Below, piece after piece: positions 11,369 to 20,030 of a stretch of 64,000 nucleotides of DNA. The notes below the pieces were generated by a model that saw nothing but the letters and a program-made list of their open reading frames with translations, was not told where the DNA came from and searched no databases. Positions within the stretch are counted from its first letter, which is position 1. Each line of letters opens with the position of its first letter. The DNA comes from Boswellia sacra. Taxonomy: Eukaryota > Streptophyta > Magnoliopsida > Sapindales > Burseraceae. Position numbers and translations under genes: made by a program. The stretch covers positions 1-64,000 of the forward strand of contig SNVD02007489.1 in the NCBI GenBank assembly GCA_013180625.2. Reading direction: 5' to 3'.

Positions 11369-11911
11369 ATGGATAATGAAAACTTTCTTTCAGCCCTTCA
11401 AAAACGCATTCCCTCACTCCCTCAAAATGCTCTGGTAAAAATCTATAAAGCACGATTTAACAGACTTAGGATGTTGATGATTAAGAAAATGCCTGTGGAC
11501 ATCCGCTGGTTAATCGAAGCTAAGGTTAGATTAGCTGGCGAATATGAAATTGATTTTACAGCATACATGCCTGGTTTAGGAAAAAGCACTCTCGCCAAAA
11601 AGCGACGTGCTAAAAGGTTACAAGTCTGTTATAGGTGTGCTAGATGGAATTGTAACAAAAAATGTCGTTCTTTAGGATTTGTGTCTAAAAATAGGGAAGA
11701 TAAGTTGCAATTCATCAAGGATGGACTGAGTAAAGAATCGTTAGATAATATCTTACTAACTCTTGAGAATCATTTTTGTGGATTAGTGCAAAGAGAACTG
11801 ATGAAATTGTGGACACAATTTCGAACGGAATTTCAACAATATAGTCCAGGAAATCTAACTCTAAATGATCCTGTTTGCCAGTTTGCAAGAAAACTGGATG
11901 GAAAGATGTAA
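11369..11911 (+). CDS. Cysteine-rich nucleic-acid-binding-like ORF, probably flexivirus-derived
   Basis: The frame encodes 180 residues from ATG 11,369. It is open upstream to 11,162, but I see no earlier ATG in it. Visible features: MPVDIRWLIE (41-50), GLGKSTLAKKRRAKRL (69-84) with a basic run at 77-83, then four cysteines at 87, 90, 95 and 99 (CYRCARWNCNKKC), then KLQFIKDGLS (112-121). This order of a PVD helix, a G-x-G/S-rich basic stretch, a C-x2-C-led finger and F-I-+-x-G is what I know of the small nucleic-acid-binding proteins encoded at the 3' end of carlavirus-type and related flexivirus genomes, some of which suppress silencing. The finger spacing (x2, x4, x3) is shorter than usual. 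Residues 122-180 are unfamiliar. There is no break in the frame. It lies inside the CACTA element, 533 bases ahead of the LOG copy. Viral origin is inference; a host zinc-finger protein is the alternative. Confidence 0.55.
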   Translation: MDNENFLSALQKRIPSLPQNALVKIYKARFNRLRMLMIKKMPVDIRWLIEAKVRLAGEYEIDFTAYMPGLGKSTLAKKRRAKRLQVCYRCARWNCNKKCRSLGFVSKNREDKLQFIKDGLSKESLDNILLTLENHFCGLVQRELMKLWTQFRTEFQQYSPGNLTLNDPVCQFARKLDGKM

Positions 11912-12084
11912 GCCACAATTTTTCGTGAATTTTTCATATTGTTGTTTCTCTCTTAAGTTTTTTTTATCACTATTTTTTTCTTTCTTCTTTCTTTTTTCCT
12001 CATTGTTTATCATGTTATTATTGTTATTTAGTCGTTTTTTATTGTGTATCTTTTAGTTTTGACAAACCACATAGCGTTTCATAA

Positions 12085-12295
12085 ATTCAAAGTAGGAGAT
12101 AAGTCAAACTTTTCATGCTTCACGTGGAAGACAAGTGTGGCGGTTTTGTCGAACCCCACCGAAAGTATATTTCCATTTTTCATGCTTCACGTAGGAGACA
12201 AGTGTGCAGGTTTTGTCAAACCCCGCCGAAAGCATATCTCATTTTTTCAAATCTTGGGGCGATAAATCTGCATTGAGCAACCCCCACCGAAATTA
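12085..12295 (+). repeat. Degenerate tandem repeats of about 66 bp
   Basis: Two clear units and partial flanking ones share tttttcatgcttcacgt(g/a)g, gacaagtgtg, ggttttgtc(g/a)aaccc and ccgaaag. They start near 12,110 and 12,176, with diverged partial units before and after. They separate the 180-codon ORF from LOG copy 1. Confidence 0.7.
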
Positions 12296-12444
12296 TGTTC
12301 ACATGTGTCAAATTTGAGAGTTTTACGTGTGTATATATCAATTTTGCATATTTTCAAATGTCATTTTATAACCTGTCTTGCACTTGAATAGCATAATACT
12401 TAACGTGCATCATTGTCTTACACAAGATTAGAACACTTGTAGAA

Positions 12445-13096
12445 ATGAAGAAAATACCAAATCGACGATTCTGCAATATATGCGTATTTTGCGGATCGCA
12501 ATTTGGTAAAGATGGAGAGTTTACAACAGCAGCTCTTGATCTTGGTAGGACATTAGCTGTGAGGGGTATTCATTTGATTTATGGAGGGGTAGTCTTGGGT
12601 TAATGGGGTATGTGTCAACAGCTGCATCCCTAGGAGGGAGCAAAGTTCTCGGCATTATCCCTAAACCATTAGCTGTTCGAGATATTGTAGGCAACACAAT
12701 CGGGGAAGAGTTACAGGTCTCTAGCATGCATGAGCGTATTGCACATATGGTTGTTAAGTCCGATGCATTTATAGCTTTGCTTGGTGGTTATGGTACATTA
12801 GAGGAGATATTTCAAATCACCTCTTGGGCACAGCTAAACATCCATCGGAAACCCATTGGTTTGTTAAATATCAATAATTTTTTTGATGGTTTATTGTCCT
12901 TTCTTGATCAAGCTGTAGAAAAAAAAAATTCATCTCACCATCAGCGAGGCAAATCCTGGTTACAGCTTCAACTACAGGGGAGTTAATTGACAAACTACAA
13001 GAATTCGTCTATTCGCCTGATCCAATAATAGCTCGGATATATTGGTTTGGAGAAGGCAATAAAAGGCGTAGACTAGATTTAACGCTCCATTTGTAA
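12445..13096 (+). pseudogene. LOG-type cytokinin riboside monophosphate phosphoribohydrolase, copy 1 (broken)
   Basis: LOG enzymes release free cytokinin base and ribose 5-phosphate from cytokinin riboside 5'-monophosphates. The frame begins MKKIPNRRFCNICVFCGS at 12,445 and runs through LAVRGIHLIYGG. A one-base deletion in the following glycine codons (about 12,586) shifts it. It resumes as LMGYVSTAASLGGSKVLGII from 12,597-12,603. The SMHER motif is intact. The PGGYGTLEE active-site motif has Pro changed to Leu (LLGGYGTLEE, near 12,775). A +2 slip in the A-run at about 12,920 shifts the frame again. The C-terminus can be followed to TAA 13,094-13,096. Genomic plant LOG genes carry several introns; this copy has none, which suggests it came through RNA. 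It lies inside the CACTA element. Confidence 0.85.
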
Positions 13097-13237
13097 TCTC
13101 TATCTACTGGTTTGCTTCGTTTTTCTTTGTTTTTTTTATTGTGTTTATTTGAGATTTTTCATGTCATTTCTTTTGAGATTTTTCAGGTTGTTTCTTTCGT
13201 CCCAGGTAATATTTTCTAATCTTGGCTTTTAGAGTGG
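12612..13237 (+). repeat. Duplicated LOG segment, first copy
   Basis: It is nearly identical to 15,912-16,534, from gtgtcaacagctgc to cttttagagtgg, including about 140 bases after the LOG stop. The left junction shares tgtgtcaacagc and the right shares gagtgg with the sequence at the second locus. Confidence 0.9.
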
Positions 13238-13351
13238 TGGCTTAAAAAGTTTAAGTCCTCTTGAAACGCATTATGGATCTCTTCAATCCATAATGGCAGA
13301 ATAAGGAGGCTAACTTTTAAACGTTTTAGACCCATTCTAACTGACTTGTTT

Positions 13352-13389
13352 CTGTCTCTTATACACATCTAGATGTGTATAAGAGACAG
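13352..13389. other. Nextera mate-pair junction adapter (assembly artefact)
   Basis: A perfect 38-bp palindrome. Its first half, CTGTCTCTTATACACATCT, is the Tn5 mosaic end and its second half is the exact reverse complement. This is the known circularisation junction of Nextera mate-pair libraries and is not plant DNA. On the minus strand it translates as the familiar contaminant VSYTHLDVYKRQ. The bases on either side are mates that may lie kilobases apart in the real genome. Confidence 0.97.
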
Positions 13390-15013
13390 GAGTAAGTTTA
13401 GTTTTATGTAATTTCGAGTTGTTGTGTGTTTTTGTCTTTATCAGTTTCGATTCGAAAAAAAAAAACATTGTGGAAAAACCTGAGAATGGAAGAATATGGG
13501 GTTTCCTTAACTCTTGAAACGCATTCTCTCTCAATAAATCTGTAGTTTGTTTATTTCATGTTGTTTGAAGTGTCTTGTTTTTTGTTTTGTTCTTTCATAA
13601 TAAAGGTATATAGGCTGGAAACCTTAAGTCTGCGGGCTACTGGTCCTAAGGATTGTTAAAATATACAATCTTGACTCAGGTTGAACAACGCCACGTACCT
13701 CTTTTCTTGCATTTTATAGGCCAATGATAAGGCAATGATTGAATTAAGAATAACTATTAGAAAAGGATAAATGATGCATAGATCTGTGTACTTGAAATGT
13801 TTATTAGTTTTTGTTTTGCCTTTGATTCCTTGCACAACATTAAGCACTGAGCCATTATCACTGAGTTATTTGTTTACTTAGAGAAAGTTTATGTAATTTA
13901 AGTGTTTTTTTAGCTTTCAATGAATTCTAGAACTTGTTTGATGGTCACTCGAGGCGAAATCCTAGATTATGCAACATTAGGAAAATGATTTAGGCCATCT
14001 TTGGACCGTTTAAGCCTTAATAGTCAACCTTGACTGACATTGATCTCTAGTTATCCCTTTGAGCCTCTATAAGCCTTTTTCTTTGTTAACTCACTAAAAG
14101 ATTTCCTAACCTCAATTGAATTTTTTTTTTCAAACAGTTTATCCCTTACCTATGAGCATGTAGATCATTCACGATTACATTTTGAGATATGTTCTGGTTT
14201 TGGGAAGTTAGAGGAGGTTGGGTTATGTCATGAGCAATGCAAGTAAGTTTTATTGTGTTTGTAAAAAAGAAAAAAAAAAGCAATTTGTACTTATCTTTCA
14301 CTTACTTAAACAGTGAGGATAATGTGTTGTTTAAGTGTGGGGGAGGGGAAGTGTAGTAAAAAAAACAAAAACAAAAAAAAAGAAAAAAAGAAAAAAAAAG
14401 AAGAAAAAGAGATTTATACCCTTGAGTGTTCTTAAAAAAAATGAAACAACAAAGTCCTACTTGATCCTTGGTGTTGTGCATGTCTACATTAATGGAAAGT
14501 GACTTGAAAAGCAAGTCTATAGAGTTCATTTATACACACATATTCACTATTAAATATGATTCATTTTTATGCATAAACTCATCCGGGTTACAAATGATTA
14601 GGTGAAAACGGCTCTACACACACACACACTTGAAGAATTGAAGTGAAGCGAAACTAATCTTTGAGATAAAATTCTTGATCAAGTGCATTATTTTGAAGTT
14701 TTTCTTAGGTTATAATTAAGTACAATCTTTGAGGCCTATTTGCAAGTTAAAGCATTTGTGTGTTTTCCTTTGTTTCTCGAGTTTTGTTTTCCTTTGTTTC
14801 TCGAGTGTTGTTTTCCTTTTGCAAAAACTGGACAGTCATCATCTTCATTATTAAAGATTCAACTCTCCATAACTAGTTTCTCTTCTATCCCTTTTTTCAT
14901 TTATGTTTAAGAACATGTTTATATTGTGTTCCTCTTGGAAAAAATGCTTCTAGAGTATGGGTGGGTGATGTTAAACAACCTTCAGCATCATTGTGGAGAA
15001 CAAGTGCTGATAT
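13390..15013. other. Non-coding interior of the CACTA element
   Basis: No gene recognised. It contains an A-rich low-complexity stretch (14,357-14,412) and a doubled phrase ttttcctttgtttctcgagt near 14,763 and 14,788. The phrase ctcttgaaacgcatt occurs on both sides of the adapter (about 13,259 and 13,511). A frame ending at 15,087-15,089 reads VWVGDVKQPSASLWRTSADM and then ETIEDARGSSVAWPTEAIVM. It looks like a former terminal exon, possibly of an En/Spm-associated protein, but I cannot name it firmly. Confidence 0.4.
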
Positions 15014-15452
15014 GGAGACAATAGAAGATGCTAGAGGAAGTTCAGTTGCTTGGCCAACTGAAGCAATCGTCATGATAGATGACTGCTGATCTTGGTAAGT
15101 TTTCTATCCCCGGTTGTACTTCATTCTTTATATGTTAGTTGTATATAAAAGTGTCTAGAGACTGTTTATGCAAGCAAGGTTCCCAAGTTTTAAAATAAAA
15201 TTCAATCATAATTTTGTTTATAGTAAAATATAATCCTAGTTTTCTTATAATGATTTTGTCCTTTTCTCCAAACTTATTATTCTAAGAATGCCTATTAAGT
15301 TATTATTTCTAATGAATTTTTCAAATGTTCTATGCAGTTGATGATAAGAAGTGGATGAAGGTTTATTGCCATAGGGTACCTTTTGGATATAGCCAATGCA
15401 ATGTACATATGACATAGGTCTTATGGGAGTTGAAACAAAGAAGCTATCAAAT
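15014..15452 (+). repeat. 439-bp duplicated segment, copy 1
   Basis: It is nearly identical to 16,533-16,971, from gacaatagaagatgctag to agctatcaaat. It includes the relic exon ending MIDDC-stop followed by a donor-like ggtaagttt, an AT-rich intron-like stretch and an acceptor-like atgcag before ttgatgataagaagtgg. That layout suggests a captured exon-intron-exon piece. Confidence 0.9.
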
Positions 15453-15911
15453 TTTTTGGAACTCTAGCTTTTGACTCGGATACAAGTTATTACGTTAAGC
15501 TCTTTGTTTAGATATCACTCTTTGGGAAAGATGGACTTTGATATGCAAACAAAGTTTAGTTGAATGTTGATTACGCACTTTCAATACTAGATTTATCTGT
15601 GATGACTTCTACTTGAGCAATTCATGATATATATGAGTACGTGAATGTGCCTATTATGATTTATAAATATTTAATAATTATTATGTACATATTGGTAAAT
15701 GACATAAAATTTATAACTTTTAAGAAAGGATACAATATTATCATTGAAATTTCCAATTGTATTAAATCACAAATTTTACAATAATGAAGAATGCTATGAA
15801 ATAAATTAAAAAAATTATATTATAACATTTTTTAAGTGTTATAAGATATATTTTATATGTTATGAAGTCATGGATATGGTAGCAATTATAACATTCATAT
15901 AATCTTGGCTT
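15453..15911. other. Non-coding spacer before LOG copy 2
   Basis: AT-rich DNA without a recognisable frame. The stop TAA at 15,900-15,902 lies just upstream of the LOG frame, so no upstream exon sequence is attached. Confidence 0.5.
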
Positions 15912-16394
15912 GTGTCAACAGCTGCATCCCTAGGAGGGAGCAAAGTTCTCGGCATTATCCCTAAACCATTAGCTATTCGAGATATTGTAGGCAACACAAT
16001 CGGGGAAGAGTTACAGGTCTCTAGCATGCATGAGCGTATTGCACATATGCTTGTTAAGTCCGATGCATTTATAGCTTTGCCTGGTGGTTATGGTACATTA
16101 GAGGAGATATTTCAAATCACCTCTTGGGCACAGCTAAACATCCATCGGAAACCAATTGGTTTGTTAAATGTCAATAATTTTTTTGATGGTTTGTTGTCCT
16201 TTCTTGATCAAGCTGTAGAAAAAAAATTCATCTCACCATTAGCGAGGCAAATCCTGGTTACAGCATCAACTGTAGGGGAGTTAATTGACAAACTACAAGA
16301 ATTCGTCTATTTGCCTGATCCAATAATGGCTTGGATAGATTGGTTTGGAGAAGGCAATAAAAGGCGTAGACTAGATTTAACGCTCCATCTGTAA
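15912..16394 (+). pseudogene. LOG-type cytokinin riboside monophosphate phosphoribohydrolase, copy 2 (5'-truncated)
   Basis: A continuous 160-residue frame from VSTAASLGGSKVLGIIP to RRRLDLTLHL and TAA 16,392-16,394. It lacks roughly the first 55-60 residues, including the CVFCGS and YGGG nucleotide-binding segments. It has no ATG at the start; the first codon of the homology is GTG. Unlike copy 1 it keeps the full active-site motif PGGYGTLEE and SMHER, and its A-run is in frame (VEKKFISP). So copy 2 represents the less damaged C-terminus and copy 1 the only N-terminus. Neither should make an active enzyme alone. It is intronless and lies inside the CACTA element. Confidence 0.85.
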
Positions 16395-16532
16395 TCTCTA
16401 TCTACTGGTTTGCTTCGTTTTTCTTTGTTTTTTTATTGTGTTTATTTGAGATTTTTCATGTCATTTCTTTTGAGATTTTTCAGGTTGTTTCTTTCATCCC
16501 AGGTAATATTTTCTAATCTTGGCTTTTAGAGT

Positions 16533-16971
16533 GGAAACAATAGAAGATGCTAGATGAGGTTCAGTTGCTTGGCCAACTGAAGCAATCGTCATGATAGATG
16601 ACTGCTGATCTTGGTAAGTTTTCTATCCCCGGTTGTACTTCATTCTTTATATGTTAGTTGTATATAAAAGTGTCTAGAGACTGTTTATGCAAGCAAGGTT
16701 CCTAAGTTTTAAAATAAAATTCAATCATAATTTTGTTTATAGTAAAATATAATCCTAGTTTTCTTATAATGATTTTGTCCTTTTCTCCAAACTTATTATT
16801 CTAAGAATGCCTATTAAGTTATTATTTCTAATGAATTTTTCAAATGTTCTATGCAGTTGATGATAAGAAGTGGATGAAGGTTTATTGCCATAGGGTACCG
16901 TTTGGATATAGCTAGTGCAATGTACATATGACATAGGTCTTGTGGGAGTTGAAGCAAAGAAGCTATCAAAT
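16533..16971 (+). repeat. 439-bp duplicated segment, copy 2
   Basis: Second copy of 15,014-15,452, fused directly to the end of the second LOG segment at gagtgg/aaacaatag. A frame-closing TGA or other changes distinguish the relic exon here from copy 1 (agatgaggttc against agaggaagttc). Confidence 0.9.
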
Positions 16972-17224
16972 GCTATAGTTTATGGTATTTTGTTGTCATA
17001 TTGAGCTGAATTGAGACGATATTTTTGTGTGTACTTGATATTAAACCAAGATATTTATTGTTATGACATAAGATATTTCAAAAGTTATGTTCTTTGCTAA
17101 TGAAAAATTTGCAATTGGTTGATGATGAGTATTGGATTAAACTTAAATATCATTGAACAGCTAGAGTGTGTTATTAAATTCTGAATGAAATAGGTGGCAT
17201 TTTCATATAATTATATTTAAAAAA

Positions 17225-17604
17225 AAACCACACATTGTTTACAGCATTTTATAAATGTTGTCAAATCCCATTACAACGTTTTTAACAAGCTGCAAAAAGT
17301 ACTCTACAACAATTACTAAGCGCTGTGAATAACATGAACAAATTCTCCAGTTAACATGCATAGCTTTTTAAAGCGCTGTTAAGAGATTTTTACAGCGTGT
17401 CTTAAATGTTGTAATCGATTTTTTACAACGTTTATAAAATGCTGTACAGTACATAGTTACAGCATTTTTATATAGCGATTATAAAACGTTGTAATTGATT
17501 GCGAAGCTTTTACAGCTCCGTCGATAACAACACATGGAAAAACGCTGTGAAAAGTGTTTTACAGCGTTTTTTGAATGTTGTAAAATATTCAATTTTTACT
17601 AGTG
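17225..17604. repeat. Right subterminal repeat array of the CACTA element
   Basis: About a dozen copies of related motifs in both orientations: tacagcattttataaatgttgt, tacaacgttt, aaatgttgtaa, aaaatgctgta, aaaacgctgtg and tacagcgttttttgaatg. They crowd towards the terminus ATTTTTACTAGTG. Confidence 0.85.
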
Positions 17605-17627
17605 CTCCTATCACCCTTAGAAATTTA

Positions 17628-17801
17628 GGGTGTGTTATTTTTTAATCCAAATCCTATTTTCTATGCTGCACATTTTCTAATGCATTTTATATTCAATATC
17701 AATAACATATTATTTTTAAAATTCAAAATAATTTAAAATCAACCACATATTCTTAAATTCAATTGAAAATAAAAACACAAAATCACAAAACGAGCACAAC
17801 C
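17628..17801. mobile_element. Small MITE (gggtgtgtt type)
   Basis: Begins gggtgtgttattttttaa and ends aaaacgagcacaacc, an imperfect terminal inverted repeat. It is flanked by TTA on both sides (17,625-17,627 and 17,802-17,804), which would fit a PIF/Harbinger-type target duplication. A related sequence lies at 481-673. Confidence 0.45.
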
Positions 17802-17804
17802 TTA

Positions 17805-18600
17805 ATTTGGCACTGTAATAGAATCATTAATTAAGTCTAGTAATGAATAAGTTTGCAAGAATAGAAATCTATTGCTTATCATATTATTAGTATCAAATAG
17901 TTAACAAATTAAGTTTAACATATAAACTATACAAGAGGATAAGAACACATATTTGAAGTATTGAGCTGGTTACTTTTTTTCCTTTAAAATTTGGAAAAGG
18001 CTTCGGTGCACTTATGCATGTATGCCACACTAATAGGAGTTTTTATATGTGAAAGTGTGTGTTGAATTTGCATGCTCCCTTTGATCTACATCAAGCTTAT
18101 TGTATAAGTCAACATTGTAGACCTTTTTAATAGCATGTATTGTCATATTCGAGGGTCAATCTGCCTTTGATGGTATAGCTCTTTCTGGTTTTAACTGGGG
18201 CTAGTTAAGGCAAGTACTTTCCTACAGCCTTTAACGTGGGTTAGATTAGAAGTTGAACTCGTCAAAATTGAGTTCATGAAAGATACTAATTAACTACATG
18301 GAAATATGAAGTTTAATATCCTCAAGCATGTGTTTAAAATTCTTATGGCTTAAAAAAGCACAAAATTAAGAAAAATATTGGGTGGCGGCTAGCCATTCAT
18401 AGAACTAGAAACTGGTTTGGTGAATGCTTTGTTTCAAGGGTGGGTTGGAGGTGTAAGTAATTTTATTGTGTTTGTGCAACTATAATTATAATATTATTAA
18501 TTAAGAGCATGATAACGTTCAAATTGAGGACTTTTCCAGTAGCATGTGCTGTCACAATTTGACATATATAGTATGATAAAAAAAGAAGAGTGGGCCAATT
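17805..18600. other. Non-coding flank
   Basis: AT-rich with no recognised gene. Its end (ataaatgtaagcttttcttgactagtcaacactccagac, about 18,612-18,650) is the start of the segment that recurs at 22,405-22,440 and 37,735-37,760. Confidence 0.5.
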
Positions 18601-19520
18601 TGGTTTACCTGATAAATGTAAGCTTTTCTTGACTAGTCAACACTCCAGACAGACATAGAAAGAAAGAGGTGAGAGATGTGCGTCAGCTTCGTCTTCATCT
18701 TCTTCCTCGTCATTGCGAGGAATGCTTCCAAATCAGAACAGCTCGTTGAGGACCACCAAACATTATATTATTCTCTCCCTAGCTACCTCTCTGACATAAT
18801 ATCATTCGAAAATATAATTTTATATATATTTATCTTATTTCAACATTTAAAGTTTGTATATACATTGTCTTTAATTGGACCTAGACTTCAATAAGTATGA
18901 AGTAATATTCATTTTATTTTCATCATAAATAATTATTTAATTATAATTTAGTTTATAAATATATAAAATGAATTAGTCAATTGAACCTAGATAATACAAA
19001 TACGTAAACCTTAAGAATCAGAATGATATAAATACAAAACTAAATTTTTGGACGATATTATGTCAAAACTTAGAGGTAGTGTGTACCCCAATTCCAAAGA
19101 CTGCAGTTTGCAAATCCAGATGCCTCTGTGCCCTCCTTGAAAACAACATAAATTAGACTCTTTCTGTCTTCCCCTCCCCTTCCACTTTCCTTCTCTTATG
19201 ATTACATTTTATTATTATTATTATTAATTGATTAAAATAGTTCGAGTTGAGAATTTTTTTTTAGAAATAAAAAAATCTTAATCCTAATTTTTTTAACTTT
19301 TATTTTTATTTTCTAATATATTGTTGAGTCCTCGATAAAAATGTCAAACTTTCGCATTTGTTTAGTAGATAACCACATGGTGCTCAGCAACTTGCCAATT
19401 TTGTACAAACAAACATGTAGCAAAGTATTAAATGTCAAACAATTTTATATACTTATTGAACAATGTCTGATAAGTCAGTCGAATGTCTAGCCTCACGTAT
19501 TCGTCACATGATATTAGACT
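18600..19520 (+). repeat. Segmental duplication block, copy D
   Basis: The block runs: gtcaacactccagac leader; a signal-peptide relic; cttccactttccttctcttatgattacatttt; then gttgagtcctcgataaaaatg through gtattaaatgtcaaac. It recurs in the same order at 22,384-23,010 and 37,730-38,250, and its second half at 29,620-30,570. This shows duplication of whole DC1-unit upstream regions. Confidence 0.8.
18676..18894 (+). pseudogene. Relic first exon with signal-peptide-like start
   Basis: The 72-codon frame starts MCVSFVFIFFLVIARNASKS, a hydrophobic leader, and continues without recognisable domains into AT-rich DNA. The paralogous site at 22,498 keeps ATGCGCATCAGCTTCATC and then a stop. The site at 37,760 has lost it. 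The hydrophobic start and conservation between units suggest a former secreted-protein exon. I do not recognise the family, and the C-terminal half looks like chance reading of intergenic DNA. Confidence 0.35.
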
Positions 19521-19739
19521 TATCTAGCTAAACAATTAAAAAAAAATTGTTAAAACCAAAATTAAATATAAGAAAAAGAAAAATTCTCAATTTGACTGTT
19601 TGTCCTATTTCAACTTTTCTCTAAATTTTTTTAAAAAATTTATTACCATAATATGCAATAATTTCTACATCTTATGACTTTTGAGTTACGTTAACGTGCA
19701 CTATTTCGATTCACAAGGGAAATCGTGCAGCAAGTGGCC

Positions 19740-19820
19740 GAGCTATAGTCGATGGGGGCTGTAGTCTTTATATATCCTCCTCTCCATCCCAAAATTACAC
19801 ACTCATCAAGAGAAAGAGAG
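19740..19820 (+). promoter_or_regulatory. Leader and TATA region of copy D
   Basis: gtcgatgggggctgtagtct then tatatatcc (about 19,768-19,777) and catcccaaaattacac match 38,540-38,590 of copy H (tcaatggggctgtagtctttatgtattc). This is the ancestral DC1 promoter block, with a TATA-like element about 50 bases before the ATG. Confidence 0.5.
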
Positions 19821-20030
19821 ATGGAAAGGGTTAATTCATGTCCACAAGCAAATCAAACGCATGATGGGAACGAGCCTGCAGGTGGATCAAGGGAGAACGA
19901 TCAGGCTCCTAGGCGGTCTAGAAAAAGAAGAATTATAAAGGAAGTTGCGGTTACATTGATAGCTGAATCTGTAGGTCTTATGCTTGGCATGCCAGAGGTG
20001 TCAACAATGATACTCGAATTGTTATCTTAG
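19821..20030 (+). CDS. Small DC1-derived ORF lacking the DC1 domains (copy D)
   Basis: 69 residues from ATG 19,821 (atggaaagg, the ancestral DC1-gene start also seen in copy I) to TAG 20,028-20,030. The frame is also open upstream to 19,752, but the ATG in the conserved position is the better start. It reads MERVNSCPQANQTHDGN, a basic stretch RRSRKRRIIKE (31-41), then a hydrophobic tail VAVTLIAESVGLMLGMPEV. The tail follows the pattern of the family's C-terminal tail, and the sequence after the stop (ggtgatcctggtactggatcttg) matches the tail region of copies C and J. All C1-like zinc modules are missing, so the ORF looks like an internally deleted copy that stayed open. It may be a non-coding relic. 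Confidence 0.4.
   Translation: MERVNSCPQANQTHDGNEPAGGSRENDQAPRRSRKRRIIKEVAVTLIAESVGLMLGMPEVSTMILELLS

Larger units (their letters stand above)
8746..17604. mobile_element. CACTA (En/Spm-type) transposon, non-autonomous, gene-carrying
   Basis: The left end reads CACTACAAGAAAT and the right end is the inverse (ATTTTTACTAGTG). Both are flanked by the 3-bp target duplication CTC (8,743-8,745 and 17,605-17,607). CACTA termini with 3-bp duplications define the superfamily. Subterminal regions (8,750-8,920 and 17,225-17,604) carry many direct and inverted copies of short motifs such as TACAGCATTTT and AATGTTGTAA, the usual transposase-binding arrays. Inside are a 5'-leader-like block (9,120-9,480), a 180-codon ORF (11,369), two LOG copies (12,445 and 15,912) and two copies of a 439-bp segment (15,014 and 16,533). 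I found no TNP2-type transposase frame, so the element must be mobilised in trans. A sequencing adapter lies at 13,352-13,389, so the internal order is not fully reliable. Confidence 0.9.

Noticed and set aside
11369..13096. A spliced fusion of the virus-like ORF to LOG copy 1, using donor GTAAGC at 11,908 and acceptor TAG at 12,440-12,442.
   Set aside because: Both splice sites look acceptable, but the join leaves LOG out of frame, and LOG copy 1 is frameshifted anyway.
13337..13534. Minus-strand frame containing VSYTHLDVYKRQ.
   Set aside because: That peptide is the translation of the Nextera junction adapter, not a gene.
12603..16394. LOG sequences as functional cytokinin-activating genes.
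   Set aside because: Copy 1 has two frameshifts and an active-site Pro-to-Leu change; copy 2 lacks the N-terminal third and a start codon.
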